Assembly (NCBI GenBank): GCA_964637235.1
Contig: CAZWVR010000056.1
Coordinates: 1-16,233 of the forward strand
Source: CAZWVR01 sp964637235
GTDB lineage: Bacteria; Bacteroidota; Bacteroidia; Bacteroidales; S143-33
Direction: 5' to 3'
DNA: 16,233 nt
Shown here: piece by piece, positions 7,901 through 14,949 of the stretch
Position numbering within the stretch: position 1 is the first letter of the stretch
Layout of the letters: each line of letters opens with the position of its first letter
Made by a program: the position numbers and the translations under genes
The notes under the pieces: model-generated
What the model saw: the letters and a program-made list of their open reading frames with translations, nothing else
Database searches by the model: none
Told to the model about the DNA's origin: nothing

Positions 7901-8662
7901 GAAAATAAAAGCAATAATAATAAAAATAAACACAAATATTTTTTTATCCTTTTCTATTAAAAAAAACAAAAACTTCAATAAAAATAAACTCAGATATAAA
8001 ATGGATATCAAATATAGCAGTGAAGGGAGTACATAATCCTCAGTTATTATAGTACCATGCGGAATGAGGCACATAATAATATCACCTTCTTTATCACGTA
8101 TCTTAAATGAATTACTTACAATAAAACTACTAATTTTTACATTTGGAGGCAAGCCATAATCCTTCTGATACTCATCTTTAAGATATTTATTATTAAATGG
8201 ATAGGTATTTTTTATCTTTATAAGACCTACAATCTTATAGTAGCCAACCTGTTTAATTCTTATCTCATACCAAGCATTAGGGAATTTATGAATAATATCG
8301 TTAAAATTATTCTCGTCATATAATCTTTTTATAGGTATTGAATTGTCTGACCAAAATACCAAAGTATCATTTTTAAAAATCAAAAAGCCTAAACCGCTTT
8401 CCGCAAGCCTATTATAATCATAATTCACAAATAAAAGTGAATTTGAAGTAGTAAATCTATCAGATTTAAGGCTATCGGATATATCATTCAAAACTTTTTC
8501 AATTTGCACCTCTTTCTTATGCAATACCTCTTGAAAATGAACTATCTTATTAGTATCAACCTTTCTTTGCGCTGTAAAAAAAGGATTTTCAAGAATCATT
8601 CCTATCAAATAAGCAATCAATGCAATAACAAGATATTTAAGAAAATCAAAATAGTCTTTCAT
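4991..8662 (-). CDS. Large multi-membrane sensor histidine kinase (NtrY-like output)
   Basis: A 1223-residue inner-membrane sensor kinase. Domains in order: one membrane helix (about 8-23); an extracytoplasmic region (30-205); about eight helices (213-466); a second extracytoplasmic region (470-700); two helices (704-728, 741-762); a third region (768-912) with a Cache/PDC-like piece (NLYSVRGELIATSRPKIF); a helix (916-938); a HAMP linker (to about 993); then the kinase. The H-box AHEIKNPLTPMQLS has the phosphoacceptor at His1011, the N-box has NLIKNAIQA (Asn1126), G1 is DNGIG (1156-1160) and G2 is GMGIGL (1180-1185), so catalysis looks intact. H-box and HAMP resemble NtrY-type kinases. No response regulator is encoded in the window. 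It starts 9 nt after rlmH, so it is probably co-transcribed with it, and is followed by the V4R-like gene. The signal sensed is unknown. Membrane helix limits are by eye. Confidence 0.9.
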   Translation of the reverse strand: MKDYFDFLKYLVIALIAYLIGMILENPFFTAQRKVDTNKIVHFQEVLHKKEVQIEKVLNDISDSLKSDRFTTSNSLLFVNYDYNRLAESGLGFLIFKNDTLVFWSDNSIPIKRLYDENNFNDIIHKFPNAWYEIRIKQVGYYKIVGLIKIKNTYPFNNKYLKDEYQKDYGLPPNVKISSFIVSNSFKIRDKEGDIIMCLIPHGTIITEDYVLPSLLYLISILYLSLFLLKFLFFLIEKDKKIFVFIFIIIAFIFRILSIKYRFPQNLYSLNLFSAKYYAITTFFNTFHSLGDFFANVLLIYISYIAIIKSLERSKSSFAKINFFAGYISLGIMFFFNNFLIKSIIKNSSLQLNLVNIIDFRFVDYVALIDIFLTAFLFIISSYIFIKIYKQNTVKYHIFGAIASALAFIFLDLIFHNQKLYYVFYLIVLHSVLVLYIKIRRISVLYFYLILVNVLTLYLTDLIIYHNRLKQEQKAKLLITQVFSERDNIAEMLFKDIVPYFSNDNNIIKYLTKYKPPKSEEKITQYLEMRYFKGYWKKYLINVKICDEHDSLNFIPCISRYREMFQNYGIKFDTSLNVYYVKDKEGKKFYLIKEVYQFPQKKDVHLYIKLSPKLYPQNIGYPELLIDASIKINKFPENYSYAEYSNDVLIIKHGEYNYPLYGSILFKNIPDYKFIVQNKWKHTVLHTGKVYYVLSYKKMSFFSKIITYSYIFIGINLFFAFLFLFTFGFRYFKIRALNFRAKFVIIIFSLLLISFLIVALVTFNFNLKQFRQKHYDDIRDKLNSITLELKYTYRNRDSLPTYWQESKPNALIYKIHHLAEVFNNDINLYSVRGELIATSRPKIFTENIIGRKINMQALHNILFLKETEFVHKEKIGGLNFFSAYKPLLNKDNRILAIVNLPYFANSEKFHKRQTNLLATLLNIYAVLFVFSIILGIFLAEQIIAPLNLLANKFEKLEIGKYEKIEYKRKDEIGQLIQAYNEMVEKLYENIKLLKKSERESAWRDMARQIAHEIKNPLTPMQLSMQMLLRSWENKDEHFEERLKDTAKTLIEQIDVLKKIAQQFGDFAKIPQPKEKKLDIVAMLKNIMTLFSNNENIDFIDNLPHESVFIKADEEFINRIFINLIKNAIQAIPKDRRGKIEIGLKLLQNEVLIYVRDNGIGISDDIKDKLFTPHFTTKSSGMGIGLNMVKNLTEAMNGKVWFESELDKGTIFYIKFPIYANANN

Positions 8663-8671
8663 AATTAGCTG

Positions 8672-9136
8672 TTAATGATGATATTTTTTACCCTTTATTA
8701 TTGATAGAGCTCTATATATCTGTTCCATTGCAATAATCCGAACTAAATCGTGCGGAAAAGTCATCTTTGATAAAGCTATCTGTGCATACTCTTTTTTTAT
8801 AGCAACATCAAAACCATAAGCACCTGCAATGACAAAACACAATGTTTTTACTGAATTTAATATTTGTCTATCAATAAAGCTGGCAAATTCATAAGAAGTA
8901 TATTCCTTACCTTGTTCGTCAAATAAATAAATTTGCGAACATTTTTTAAACTCTTTTTTTAATAGCTCTGCTTCTTTACGTTTTAAAATTTCATAATTTT
9001 TTTTAGATATTCTAACGTCTGGTAATTGAACCAAGTCAAACTCTATCAATTGATTTATAACTTTTGAAAAATGATTTACACCTTCTTTGATAAAGCTAAA
9101 TTTAGGTTTACCTATACAAATCAGTTTTATTTTCAT
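8672..9136 (-). CDS. rlmH: 23S rRNA (pseudouridine-1915-N3)-methyltransferase RlmH
   Basis: RlmH uses S-adenosylmethionine to methylate pseudouridine 1915 of 23S rRNA on assembled 70S ribosomes. It is a small SPOUT-fold, knotted homodimer in the cytoplasm. I take the start at ATG 9136-9134 (154 residues, MKIKLICIGK), since family members begin exactly so and measure about 155; the longer reading adds 14 unrelated residues. The C-terminus is typical: LSKMTFPHDLVRIIAMEQIYRA then KGKKYHH. The SAM-binding loop reads FVIAGAYGF at 101-109, where relatives mostly have IGGP-x-G, so two loop residues are changed to Ala. The upstream MBOAT gene ends 116 nt away, and the kinase begins 9 nt after the rlmH stop. 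Confidence 0.94.
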   Translation of the reverse strand: MKIKLICIGKPKFSFIKEGVNHFSKVINQLIEFDLVQLPDVRISKKNYEILKRKEAELLKKEFKKCSQIYLFDEQGKEYTSYEFASFIDRQILNSVKTLCFVIAGAYGFDVAIKKEYAQIALSKMTFPHDLVRIIAMEQIYRALSIIKGKKYHH

Positions 9137-9252
9137 TTTTACAATATAATAATCTAAAAAGTAAAGCAAATTTAGCAAAATGCAATGTTTAAAATAAATA
9201 AAAATTTTTTAACTCAACAAGCAATGACAAATGTCGTTCCAAAACAATTTTA

Positions 9253-10671
9253 TTAGAACTGAAAATAAATAAACGGATGGATATGCCAATTACCAATAAA
9301 AAATATACACCAAAGAATAAAATAAACTACAAAGAAACGAATAAACCAGGGTAAATGTATCAATAAGTTGTCCAAAGACTGTCCTTTTTCAAACAAATCT
9401 ATTATAACCACAATGCCTATTAACAAAAAATTTAAAATCAATGATTTATGATCAAAATTTAGTGTAAAAGTTGGGATTAACATACGTTTAAATAAAATAA
9501 AAAACTCATTTATGTCATTAGACCGAAATACTAACCAAAGCAACATAACTATCATAAATACAAGTATTTGTCTAATAAACAAAAAATTTTTTTTTCTAAA
9601 AATAGCTCTCAAATTATTTGATAAAGCTTTTCTTATCAGAGCTTCAATTATATATAACATACCAAAAGAGGCACCCCAAATTACAAAAGTCCAATTAGCA
9701 CCATGCCATAATCCACTAAGCAAAAAAGTTAAAAATACTGCCAAAATCCAACGCATAAAAGAACGCCTATTTCCACCAAGTGGAATATATACATAATCTC
9801 TAAACCAAGTAGAAAGAGATATATGCCATCTATGCCAAAAATTACGTATAGAAGTTGCAAAATATGGCTGACGGAAATTTAGCATAAGCTCAAATCCCAT
9901 CATTTTTGCAAGTCCACGTGCTATTGCTGTATAGCCAGCAAAATCACCGTATATCTGAAAACTAAAAAAAAATATAGATACAATTATCTGTATCCCCCTA
10001 TAATGACCAGGATTAGCAAATACTTCATCTACAAATGGAGCAAGATTATCAGCCACTACCACTTTTAAAAAATATCCCCATAATACTAAATACATACCTT
10101 TTTCAAATTCCTGCGGAATTATTTTAATTTTACTTTGTATTTGTGGCAGTAAATTTTCTGCTCTTTCAATTGGTCCTGCTACCAATTGCGGAAAAAACGA
10201 AACATATACTGAAAAATTAACTAAATTATGCTCTGCCTTTATCCTTCGCCTATATACATCTATAGTATATCCCATAGTCTGAAATGTATAAAAAGAAATC
10301 CCTACCGGCAATAAAAAATTTAATAAATGTAAGTGATGATGTATAGAAAAATAAGGTAAAATACTATTTATCGTTCTTAGAAAAAAATCGGCATATTTAA
10401 AAGTAAATAACAAAGAAAGGTTTACAAATAAACTAAGAAATAAAAAAAAATTCCGTACTTTTTCGTTATTACTCTTATCTATCTGCTTTGCTGCAAAAAA
10501 GTCTGTAAGTGTGGAAATTATTATTAAAATTAAATAATATGGATTCCACCATCCATAAAAAAAATAACTACCCAAAAGTAGCCATATTCTTTTGCTTCTA
10601 TCTTTAAGGAAATAATAAATCGGATAAAATATTAAAAAAAAGACTATAAAAACTAAGGAATTAAAAGTCAT
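9253..10671 (-). CDS. MBOAT-family O-acyltransferase (AlgI-like)
   Basis: A 472-residue polytopic inner-membrane protein of the membrane-bound O-acyltransferase family. AlgI-like members pass acyl groups, often acetyl, across the membrane to polysaccharides or other envelope targets. The family core is clear: GDFAGYTAIARGLAKMMGF at 242-260, FWHRWHISLSTWFRDYVYIPLGG (278-300), and the catalytic site LSGLWHGANW with His323. His280 and His283 belong to the conserved WHRWH segment. The N-terminus (NSLVFIVFFLIFYPIYYF) and the YGWWNP segment are also typical. Its start ATG overlaps the stop of the methyltransferase gene by 4 nt (ATGA), so translation is coupled. The SGNH/AlgX/J-like partner often found next to such genes is absent here; the next gene is rlmH. 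Acceptor unknown. Confidence 0.93.
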   Translation of the reverse strand: MTFNSLVFIVFFLIFYPIYYFLKDRSKRIWLLLGSYFFYGWWNPYYLILIIISTLTDFFAAKQIDKSNNEKVRNFFLFLSLFVNLSLLFTFKYADFFLRTINSILPYFSIHHHLHLLNFLLPVGISFYTFQTMGYTIDVYRRRIKAEHNLVNFSVYVSFFPQLVAGPIERAENLLPQIQSKIKIIPQEFEKGMYLVLWGYFLKVVVADNLAPFVDEVFANPGHYRGIQIIVSIFFFSFQIYGDFAGYTAIARGLAKMMGFELMLNFRQPYFATSIRNFWHRWHISLSTWFRDYVYIPLGGNRRSFMRWILAVFLTFLLSGLWHGANWTFVIWGASFGMLYIIEALIRKALSNNLRAIFRKKNFLFIRQILVFMIVMLLWLVFRSNDINEFFILFKRMLIPTFTLNFDHKSLILNFLLIGIVVIIDLFEKGQSLDNLLIHLPWFIRFFVVYFILWCIFFIGNWHIHPFIYFQF

Positions 10672-11141
10672 ATTATCAAGCGATTATTTACAATTTTATG
10701 TCCTTCGTGCTCCAACAAAAATTTTTTAATATAAACACCAGAAGAATAACCTTTTAAATAATAATTTTTACCTATCACCCTATGACAAGGTATTAAAATA
10801 GGTAATGGATTAACTCTATTAGCATTAGCAACTGCTCTGACAAAATTTTTATTTCCCAAAGCCACTGCTAAATCATAATAACTTCTGACTTGTCCAAAAG
10901 GTATATGCAATAATAAATCCCATACTTTCCTCTGGAAATCTGTACCATTGATCAAGAGTGGACAGTCAAAAATTTCTCTTTCTTTTGCAAAATACTCCAA
11001 AACCTGCCTTTTACATTCCAATAATAAATCTGAACTTGTATATATAATACCAGTACGTATAAATTTTAAAGCTATCAATTTTCTGTGCTGCTCATATAAT
11101 GTTATAAATCCGACAGGGGTCTTAAAACTAAGATAGTTCAT
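10668..11141 (-). CDS. ogt: Methylated-DNA-[protein]-cysteine S-methyltransferase
   Basis: This DNA-repair protein removes the methyl group from O6-methylguanine (and O4-methylthymine) by transferring it irreversibly to its own cysteine. The 157-residue length fits the short Ogt/MGMT form without an Ada regulatory domain. The active-site motif is IPCHRV with Cys119. Before it come the helix-turn-helix FGQVRSYYDLAVALGN (82-97) with the base-flipping arginine in RAVANANRVNP (102-111), and after it GYSSG (131-135) and the hinge glutamate in LLEHEG. All catalytic parts are present; RAVAN replaces the common RAVGx, and GYSSG replaces GYxGG. It begins 6 nt after the ridA stop and overlaps the MBOAT start by 4 nt, so the three genes form a tight operon. 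Confidence 0.94.
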   Translation of the reverse strand: MNYLSFKTPVGFITLYEQHRKLIALKFIRTGIIYTSSDLLLECKRQVLEYFAKEREIFDCPLLINGTDFQRKVWDLLLHIPFGQVRSYYDLAVALGNKNFVRAVANANRVNPLPILIPCHRVIGKNYYLKGYSSGVYIKKFLLEHEGHKIVNNRLII

Positions 11142-11147
11142 ATATTT

Positions 11148-11528
11148 CTATGACTTTACCGCAATAGTCTCTATTTCTATTAAAGCACCCAGAGGCAATT
11201 TAGCAACCTGAAAAGCAGCACGAGCAGGTGCATTTTCGCCATAATAACGAGCATAAACTTCATTCATAGGAGCAAAATCGTTGATATCAGCTAAAAATAC
11301 TGTACTTTTAACGACATCTGCATAAGAATATCCCGCAGCCTCTAAGATTGCACCAATATTTTTTAACACCTGTTCTGTTTGCTCTTTTATGCCTCCTTGA
11401 ACTAATTTACCTGTTTGAGGGTCAATAGCAATTTGCCCTGAAATAAAAAGCATCCCATTTACCTCTACGGCTTGGCTGTATGGTCCTATTGCAGCAGGTG
11501 CATTAGGTGTGCTAATAATCTTTTTCAT
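11148..11528 (-). CDS. ridA: RidA family reactive enamine/imine deaminase
   Basis: RidA (YjgF/YER057c/UK114 family) hydrolyses reactive 2-aminoacrylate and related imines made by PLP enzymes, and so protects those enzymes. It is a cytoplasmic homotrimer with the active site between subunits. The 126-residue length is exactly that of the family. Visible signatures are APAAIGPYSQAV with Tyr17, LFISGQIAIDP (27-37), Arg103 in PARAAFQVAKLPLGA, and the acidic end IEIETIAV (Glu118). Arg103 and Glu118 correspond to the substrate-binding and catalytic residues of the enteric enzyme; the nearby cysteine of that enzyme is Ala here, a common change. It leads the ridA-ogt-MBOAT operon. The 95-nt gap to the ATPase gene upstream may hold its promoter, but I could not find a matching -33/-7 pair. 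Confidence 0.95.
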   Translation of the reverse strand: MKKIISTPNAPAAIGPYSQAVEVNGMLFISGQIAIDPQTGKLVQGGIKEQTEQVLKNIGAILEAAGYSYADVVKSTVFLADINDFAPMNEVYARYYGENAPARAAFQVAKLPLGALIEIETIAVKS

Positions 11529-11623
11529 ATACTTTTTTGCCTATTAAAAAAACAAATATTTTATTTATTTCCAAATCTTTTATAAAGTTTAAACTAAAAA
11601 GGCAAGTGTATATAAGCCAAATC

Positions 11624-12901
11624 TTAGCTTAATTTAAATAACTGTTTATACTCTTTATGGAGCTCATCAGCATAGTCTTCAGTAAACTCATATCCCAAAA
11701 ATATTCCTGTCTCAAAAAGCTGTTTAAGAGAACCTTCAATTTCATAAGCCATAAATTTATCTGAATTAAGCCATAAATCTTTATTTATGATTTCATTAAC
11801 TTCCTCGGAGTGCTCCCTCCCTATGGAATAAGCATATAAAAGATTACTAAAAGCAAAAAGTATATATGGACTATGGGTAGTAATTATCACTTGTGAAGGT
11901 AATGAATTAAAAATCAATGCAATAAATTCTGCTATATATTTCTGCTCTCTTGGATCCAAAAACTGCTCAGGCTCCTCTATTACAAAAAATATCGGTTTCC
12001 TATCTAACATTTTAAACAAAAGCAAATGTAAAAGCCAAACTAAACTCTGCTGCGCAGAAGAAGCAAAATTTAATCTTACATAACTCTGCTGATTATAAAA
12101 AAGCTTTTCACCTATTTTATCAACAATTAAATTACTCTTTAATAATTTGCTTATAATATTTTTAGCATATAGATATTTTTGCTTAAACATCTCATCTACC
12201 TCATTGCTGCCTATAAATTTTTCATAAAGGACATCCAAAGAAAAAGAAAAACTATGCTTTAAAGAATCAATCTGAGAATGTAGCTTATATAGCAAATAAT
12301 TAGTCTTTTCATAATCTTCTTGCGAAACTTTCAACATAGAAAGGGCTGGCAATGCATTACGGTTTGAAGGAAAATAATATAATTCTTGCTCCGAGCCAAA
12401 TACCTCGTTTATTCTATCGGAAAGCTCCTGCATAAACTTTTTTTTCTCCTCTGTAATATCTTTGCCTTGTTCTCGCAGTGAAGATAAACTTTTAAAGAAA
12501 TTCTTTAAATCTATAACAAAACGGTCAAAAATGTCAATCTTAAAAGCCTCATAAAAATTAAAATCAACATATTTACCTTTAAGGGTGATAGTAATCTGAT
12601 ATTCATCACCAAAAAAATAATGCATCTCTATATTATTCTGTCCAAATGTAGGACCAAAAAGCTTAAGAAATTTACTTCTCATTAAACGATTAAAAGAAGA
12701 GATGGAGAGATCTGAATTCCTTGACCATATAGCAGTATTAAGAAAATTAAATAATTCTGTTCTAAAGCTCTTAAAATAATACACTACTTTTGCCAAAGTA
12801 CTCTTCCCATTTACATTCTTTCCACTAAAAATCATAAAATCTTTAAGCGGAAGCTCTATATCTTTTAAAACTCCAAATTCTTTTATTACTATTTTTTCCA
12901 T
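11624..12901 (-). CDS. Stand-alone ABC-type AAA ATPase (AAA_15/AAA_21-like)
   Basis: A 425-residue ATPase of the SMC/ABC-like AAA group. It starts with a short strand-turn (KIVIKEFGVLKDIELPL) typical of RecF/OLD-like proteins, then Walker A GKNVNGKST (Gly27, Lys33). A YYFPSNRNALP segment lies at 175-185, an ABC-like signature NFASSAQQS at 279-286, Walker B FFVIEEPEQFLDP (305-316) with catalytic Glu310, and the H-loop TTHSPYIL with His343. The signature lacks the usual SGGQ glycines, and Walker B has Glu309 where most members have Asp. No TOPRIM or nuclease domain follows: the last 80 residues (for example ETGIFLGYEFTEDYADELHKEY) are of unknown kind. Such lone ATPases occur in phage-defence and DNA-repair settings, but no effector gene lies nearby, so the function is open. 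It is transcribed divergently from the PKD gene. Confidence 0.82.
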   Translation of the reverse strand: MEKIVIKEFGVLKDIELPLKDFMIFSGKNVNGKSTLAKVVYYFKSFRTELFNFLNTAIWSRNSDLSISSFNRLMRSKFLKLFGPTFGQNNIEMHYFFGDEYQITITLKGKYVDFNFYEAFKIDIFDRFVIDLKNFFKSLSSLREQGKDITEEKKKFMQELSDRINEVFGSEQELYYFPSNRNALPALSMLKVSQEDYEKTNYLLYKLHSQIDSLKHSFSFSLDVLYEKFIGSNEVDEMFKQKYLYAKNIISKLLKSNLIVDKIGEKLFYNQQSYVRLNFASSAQQSLVWLLHLLLFKMLDRKPIFFVIEEPEQFLDPREQKYIAEFIALIFNSLPSQVIITTHSPYILFAFSNLLYAYSIGREHSEEVNEIINKDLWLNSDKFMAYEIEGSLKQLFETGIFLGYEFTEDYADELHKEYKQLFKLS

Positions 12902-13037
12902 AATTCTATAATTCTAAAATTTCTAACTTGGATAAAATTAACCAATTTTATATAAAAAAGAAATATTTTTTTATTAAATGTCTAAAAACTTTTATGAAAA
13001 TCTCCCTCTTTTTGATAAATAGCTTTTTATTCGAAAA

Positions 13038-13077
13038 AATACGCGAAACACGTATTAAATTACGTAATACACGTATT
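13038..13077. promoter_or_regulatory. Two tandem 19-bp dyad operators upstream of the PKD gene
   Basis: Two sites of the form AATACG-N7-CGTATT lie at 13038-13056 and 13059-13077, on a 21-bp period (two turns of the helix). They share 15 of 19 bases, including an identical 9-bp end, ACACGTATT. Site 1 has perfect 6-bp arms; site 2 has one arm mismatch and also holds the perfect palindrome ATTACGTAAT (13059-13068). Site 2 ends in the -33 TTG of the promoter at 13076. The CG dinucleotides stand out in this AT-rich gap. This looks like a dimer-binding transcription factor site used as a pair. The factor is unknown. The rest of the intergenic region (12902-13037) is AT-rich and shows nothing else I can support, including no clear promoter for the divergent ATPase gene. 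Confidence 0.7.
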
Positions 13078-13106
13078 GACAGTTCTCTCCCGCAAGCATA
13101 AATTTG
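13076..13106 (+). promoter_or_regulatory. Bacteroidota-type promoter of the PKD gene
   Basis: TTG at 13076-13078, a 20-nt spacer and TAAATTTG at 13099-13106 match the Bacteroidota primary sigma consensus (TTG/TTTG, 17-23 nt, TAnnTTTG). Transcription should begin near 13111-13114, leaving a leader of about 15 nt before the ATG at 13128. Because the -7 element covers the TTG at 13104, that codon cannot be the translation start, which supports ATG 13128. Confidence 0.75.
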
Positions 13107-13127
13107 TATATAGAAACCCAAAAAATA

Positions 13128-14873
13128 ATGCCTATGAAAAAGTTAGCATTTCTTCTATTAACATTTCTGGTTAGTACCCTAAGCTTTGCCCAAACACAAA
13201 ATTTCTACATTACAGGGTACGCATTAATTGAAAAAAACGGTACTGTACAAGGTGCTCCTTATGCAGTAATAGCCCACTATGACAATCAAACTTTCTATGC
13301 ATACCCAAACGCTGAAAGTGGATTATACACTATCGAATTGACCAACATAACACCTGAAATAGGATACAACTTCTCTGTAAATGTCACTTATGACGATACT
13401 GTATGCAATTACCACTGGCAAAATACAGCTGTATTCCACTGGAATAATAGTAACAATCAATGGGAGGATACAGTAGAATTAGAAGAATTTCATTATAGCT
13501 GTACCGATAATTTTTACTTTGTATGGACCTACAATGAAGAAGATTTCCATACTATCAATTTCCATATATTCACCAATCCTGCTATTGATAATGTAAATAT
13601 TGACTTCGGAGATGGAAATACTCAACAAATAGATAATCAAGAAGAAATAATCTCCCATACATATCAACAAGAAGGAGAATATGATGTTACTTTAACCGGT
13701 ACATTCCAAAATAATACAATCTCTTATACTCAAAAAGTATTTGTATATAATATGGAAGAACCACCTATCGATTGCGATGCCGATTTTGGATATTATATTG
13801 ATAGCATAACGACAGATGGCTACTACGTACAATTCCTTAACTTCTCCGATGCAATGAACGGAATTGAAGGAGCTACCTTTGAATGGAACTTTGGAGATGA
13901 AACAACATCTAATGAGTTTGAACCTATACATTTCTACTCAGAACCCGGAGAATATTGGGTAAGCCTTAGAATGAACACTCCAAATTGCTCCGATACTATT
14001 CAATTACCTGTATGGGTAGATAATTATGACAGCTTATGGGTTGGCGACGATTATCAAGATTGCGAAGCTATATTTGCGCCAGTTCCATACTATGATAACA
14101 CTCTATCGGGTTATCCTGTACAATTCATAAATCTTTCTTGGCCAGGTATCGATGCCGATATTCAAGCAGTATTCTGGGATTTCGGAGACGGCAGCTATTC
14201 TAACGAAGTTTCTCCTGTACATGTATATCAAGATACCGGAGAATACGACGTACATTTAGCTATTGAAACAAATCACGGTTGTATGAGCGAATTTGATATG
14301 AATATACAAGTCACAGAATTCCAAGATACATCTTGGGTACTATTTTATCCAAACCTCGATACTTCCGGAGGCAAAGGCATAAAAGTAAAATTCCATGATC
14401 TATCTGGTAAAGGTGTCACTGGTATATGGGACTTTGGTGATGCAAAAGGACAAACAAAAGGCTCTGGCGTCGTATATCATACATACGCTAATGAAGGACA
14501 ATATACTGTAACACTAACAGACACTCGCACAGGAGACGTCTTTGGTATGGATATCAATGTTTCACCAGATAATATTGAAATCCTAAGAACTTTCACAAGA
14601 GAAGGCGAAAGTTCTCCAAGTAAAGTAAAAACAACACTATTATCAAATATACTGAAAGTTTATCCAAATCCTGCTAATGAAATTCTGAACATTATATCTC
14701 CAACTAAGGAAACTGCAACACTGAATATTTATTCAACTAACGGAACTCTTATAAAGAATTTAACAATAAATGCACAAAAAACATCTATTGATATATCAGA
14801 TTTACCACAAGGCATATATACTTTGAAATTACAAACAAACAAAGGTGTATATACTACTAAGTTTGTTAAATAA
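13128..14873 (+). CDS. Secreted four-PKD-domain protein with T9SS type A sorting domain
   Basis: A 581-residue exported protein. I take ATG 13128 (MPMKKLAFLLLTF, signal peptide ending near LSFAQ); ATG 13134 is the other option. A first domain of about 110 residues is not recognised, though its repeated Tyr, Asn and Gly suggest beta-sheet. Then come four PKD-like repeats with the hallmark DFGDG/NFGD and a later HxY-x-x-x-GEY: IDFGDGN (158-164), WNFGDET (253-259), WDFGDGS (350-356) and WDFGDAK (434-440). The fourth is the least regular. The C-terminus is a type A T9SS sorting signal: VYPNPANEILNI (511-522), a NIYSTNG strand, then DLPQGIYTLKL and KFVK. So the protein should cross the outer membrane by T9SS and become attached or released. 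Function is probably adhesive or matrix-related. It is a single-gene unit between its own promoter and terminator. Confidence 0.9.
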   Translation: MPMKKLAFLLLTFLVSTLSFAQTQNFYITGYALIEKNGTVQGAPYAVIAHYDNQTFYAYPNAESGLYTIELTNITPEIGYNFSVNVTYDDTVCNYHWQNTAVFHWNNSNNQWEDTVELEEFHYSCTDNFYFVWTYNEEDFHTINFHIFTNPAIDNVNIDFGDGNTQQIDNQEEIISHTYQQEGEYDVTLTGTFQNNTISYTQKVFVYNMEEPPIDCDADFGYYIDSITTDGYYVQFLNFSDAMNGIEGATFEWNFGDETTSNEFEPIHFYSEPGEYWVSLRMNTPNCSDTIQLPVWVDNYDSLWVGDDYQDCEAIFAPVPYYDNTLSGYPVQFINLSWPGIDADIQAVFWDFGDGSYSNEVSPVHVYQDTGEYDVHLAIETNHGCMSEFDMNIQVTEFQDTSWVLFYPNLDTSGGKGIKVKFHDLSGKGVTGIWDFGDAKGQTKGSGVVYHTYANEGQYTVTLTDTRTGDVFGMDINVSPDNIEILRTFTREGESSPSKVKTTLLSNILKVYPNPANEILNIISPTKETATLNIYSTNGTLIKNLTINAQKTSIDISDLPQGIYTLKLQTNKGVYTTKFVK

Positions 14874-14882
14874 GCAGCACGG

Positions 14883-14931
14883 GGCTTTCTGAACCTCTAT
14901 ATCATGGTTCAGGAAGCCTTTTCCCTTTTTT
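14883..14931 (+). terminator. Rho-independent terminator after the PKD gene
   Basis: GGCTTTCTGAACC (14883-14895) and GGTTCAGGAAGCC (14906-14918) pair over 13 bp, with one U-G wobble, around a 10-nt loop. TTTTCCCTTTTTT follows at once. It begins 10 nt after the stop codon and isolates the PKD gene from the next gene, which has its own promoter. Confidence 0.93.
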
Positions 14932-14949
14932 ATTTTAAACTCTCCCAAA

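Noticed and set aside
9167..9174. TAAATTTG on the minus strand before rlmH, matching the -7 element
   Set aside because: The position is plausible (about 30 nt before the ATG), but the nearest TTG elements are 8 and 40 nt away, outside the allowed spacing, so I do not call a promoter.
9223..9240. Inverted repeat AATGACA-AA-TGTCGTT between the MBOAT gene and rlmH
   Set aside because: The loop is only 2 nt, one pair fails on the transcribed strand, and no U tract follows, so it is not a terminator.
11586..11616. Palindrome AGTTTAAACT and a GGC...GCC pair followed by T residues between the ATPase gene and ridA
   Set aside because: The stem next to the T run is only 3 bp; the 10-bp palindrome is AT-rich and lacks loop and tail. 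Not enough for a terminator or operator.
13104..13127. TTG start at 13104 for the PKD protein, giving eight more residues
   Set aside because: This TTG lies inside the -7 promoter element and would place non-signal residues before the signal peptide; ATG 13128 is better.
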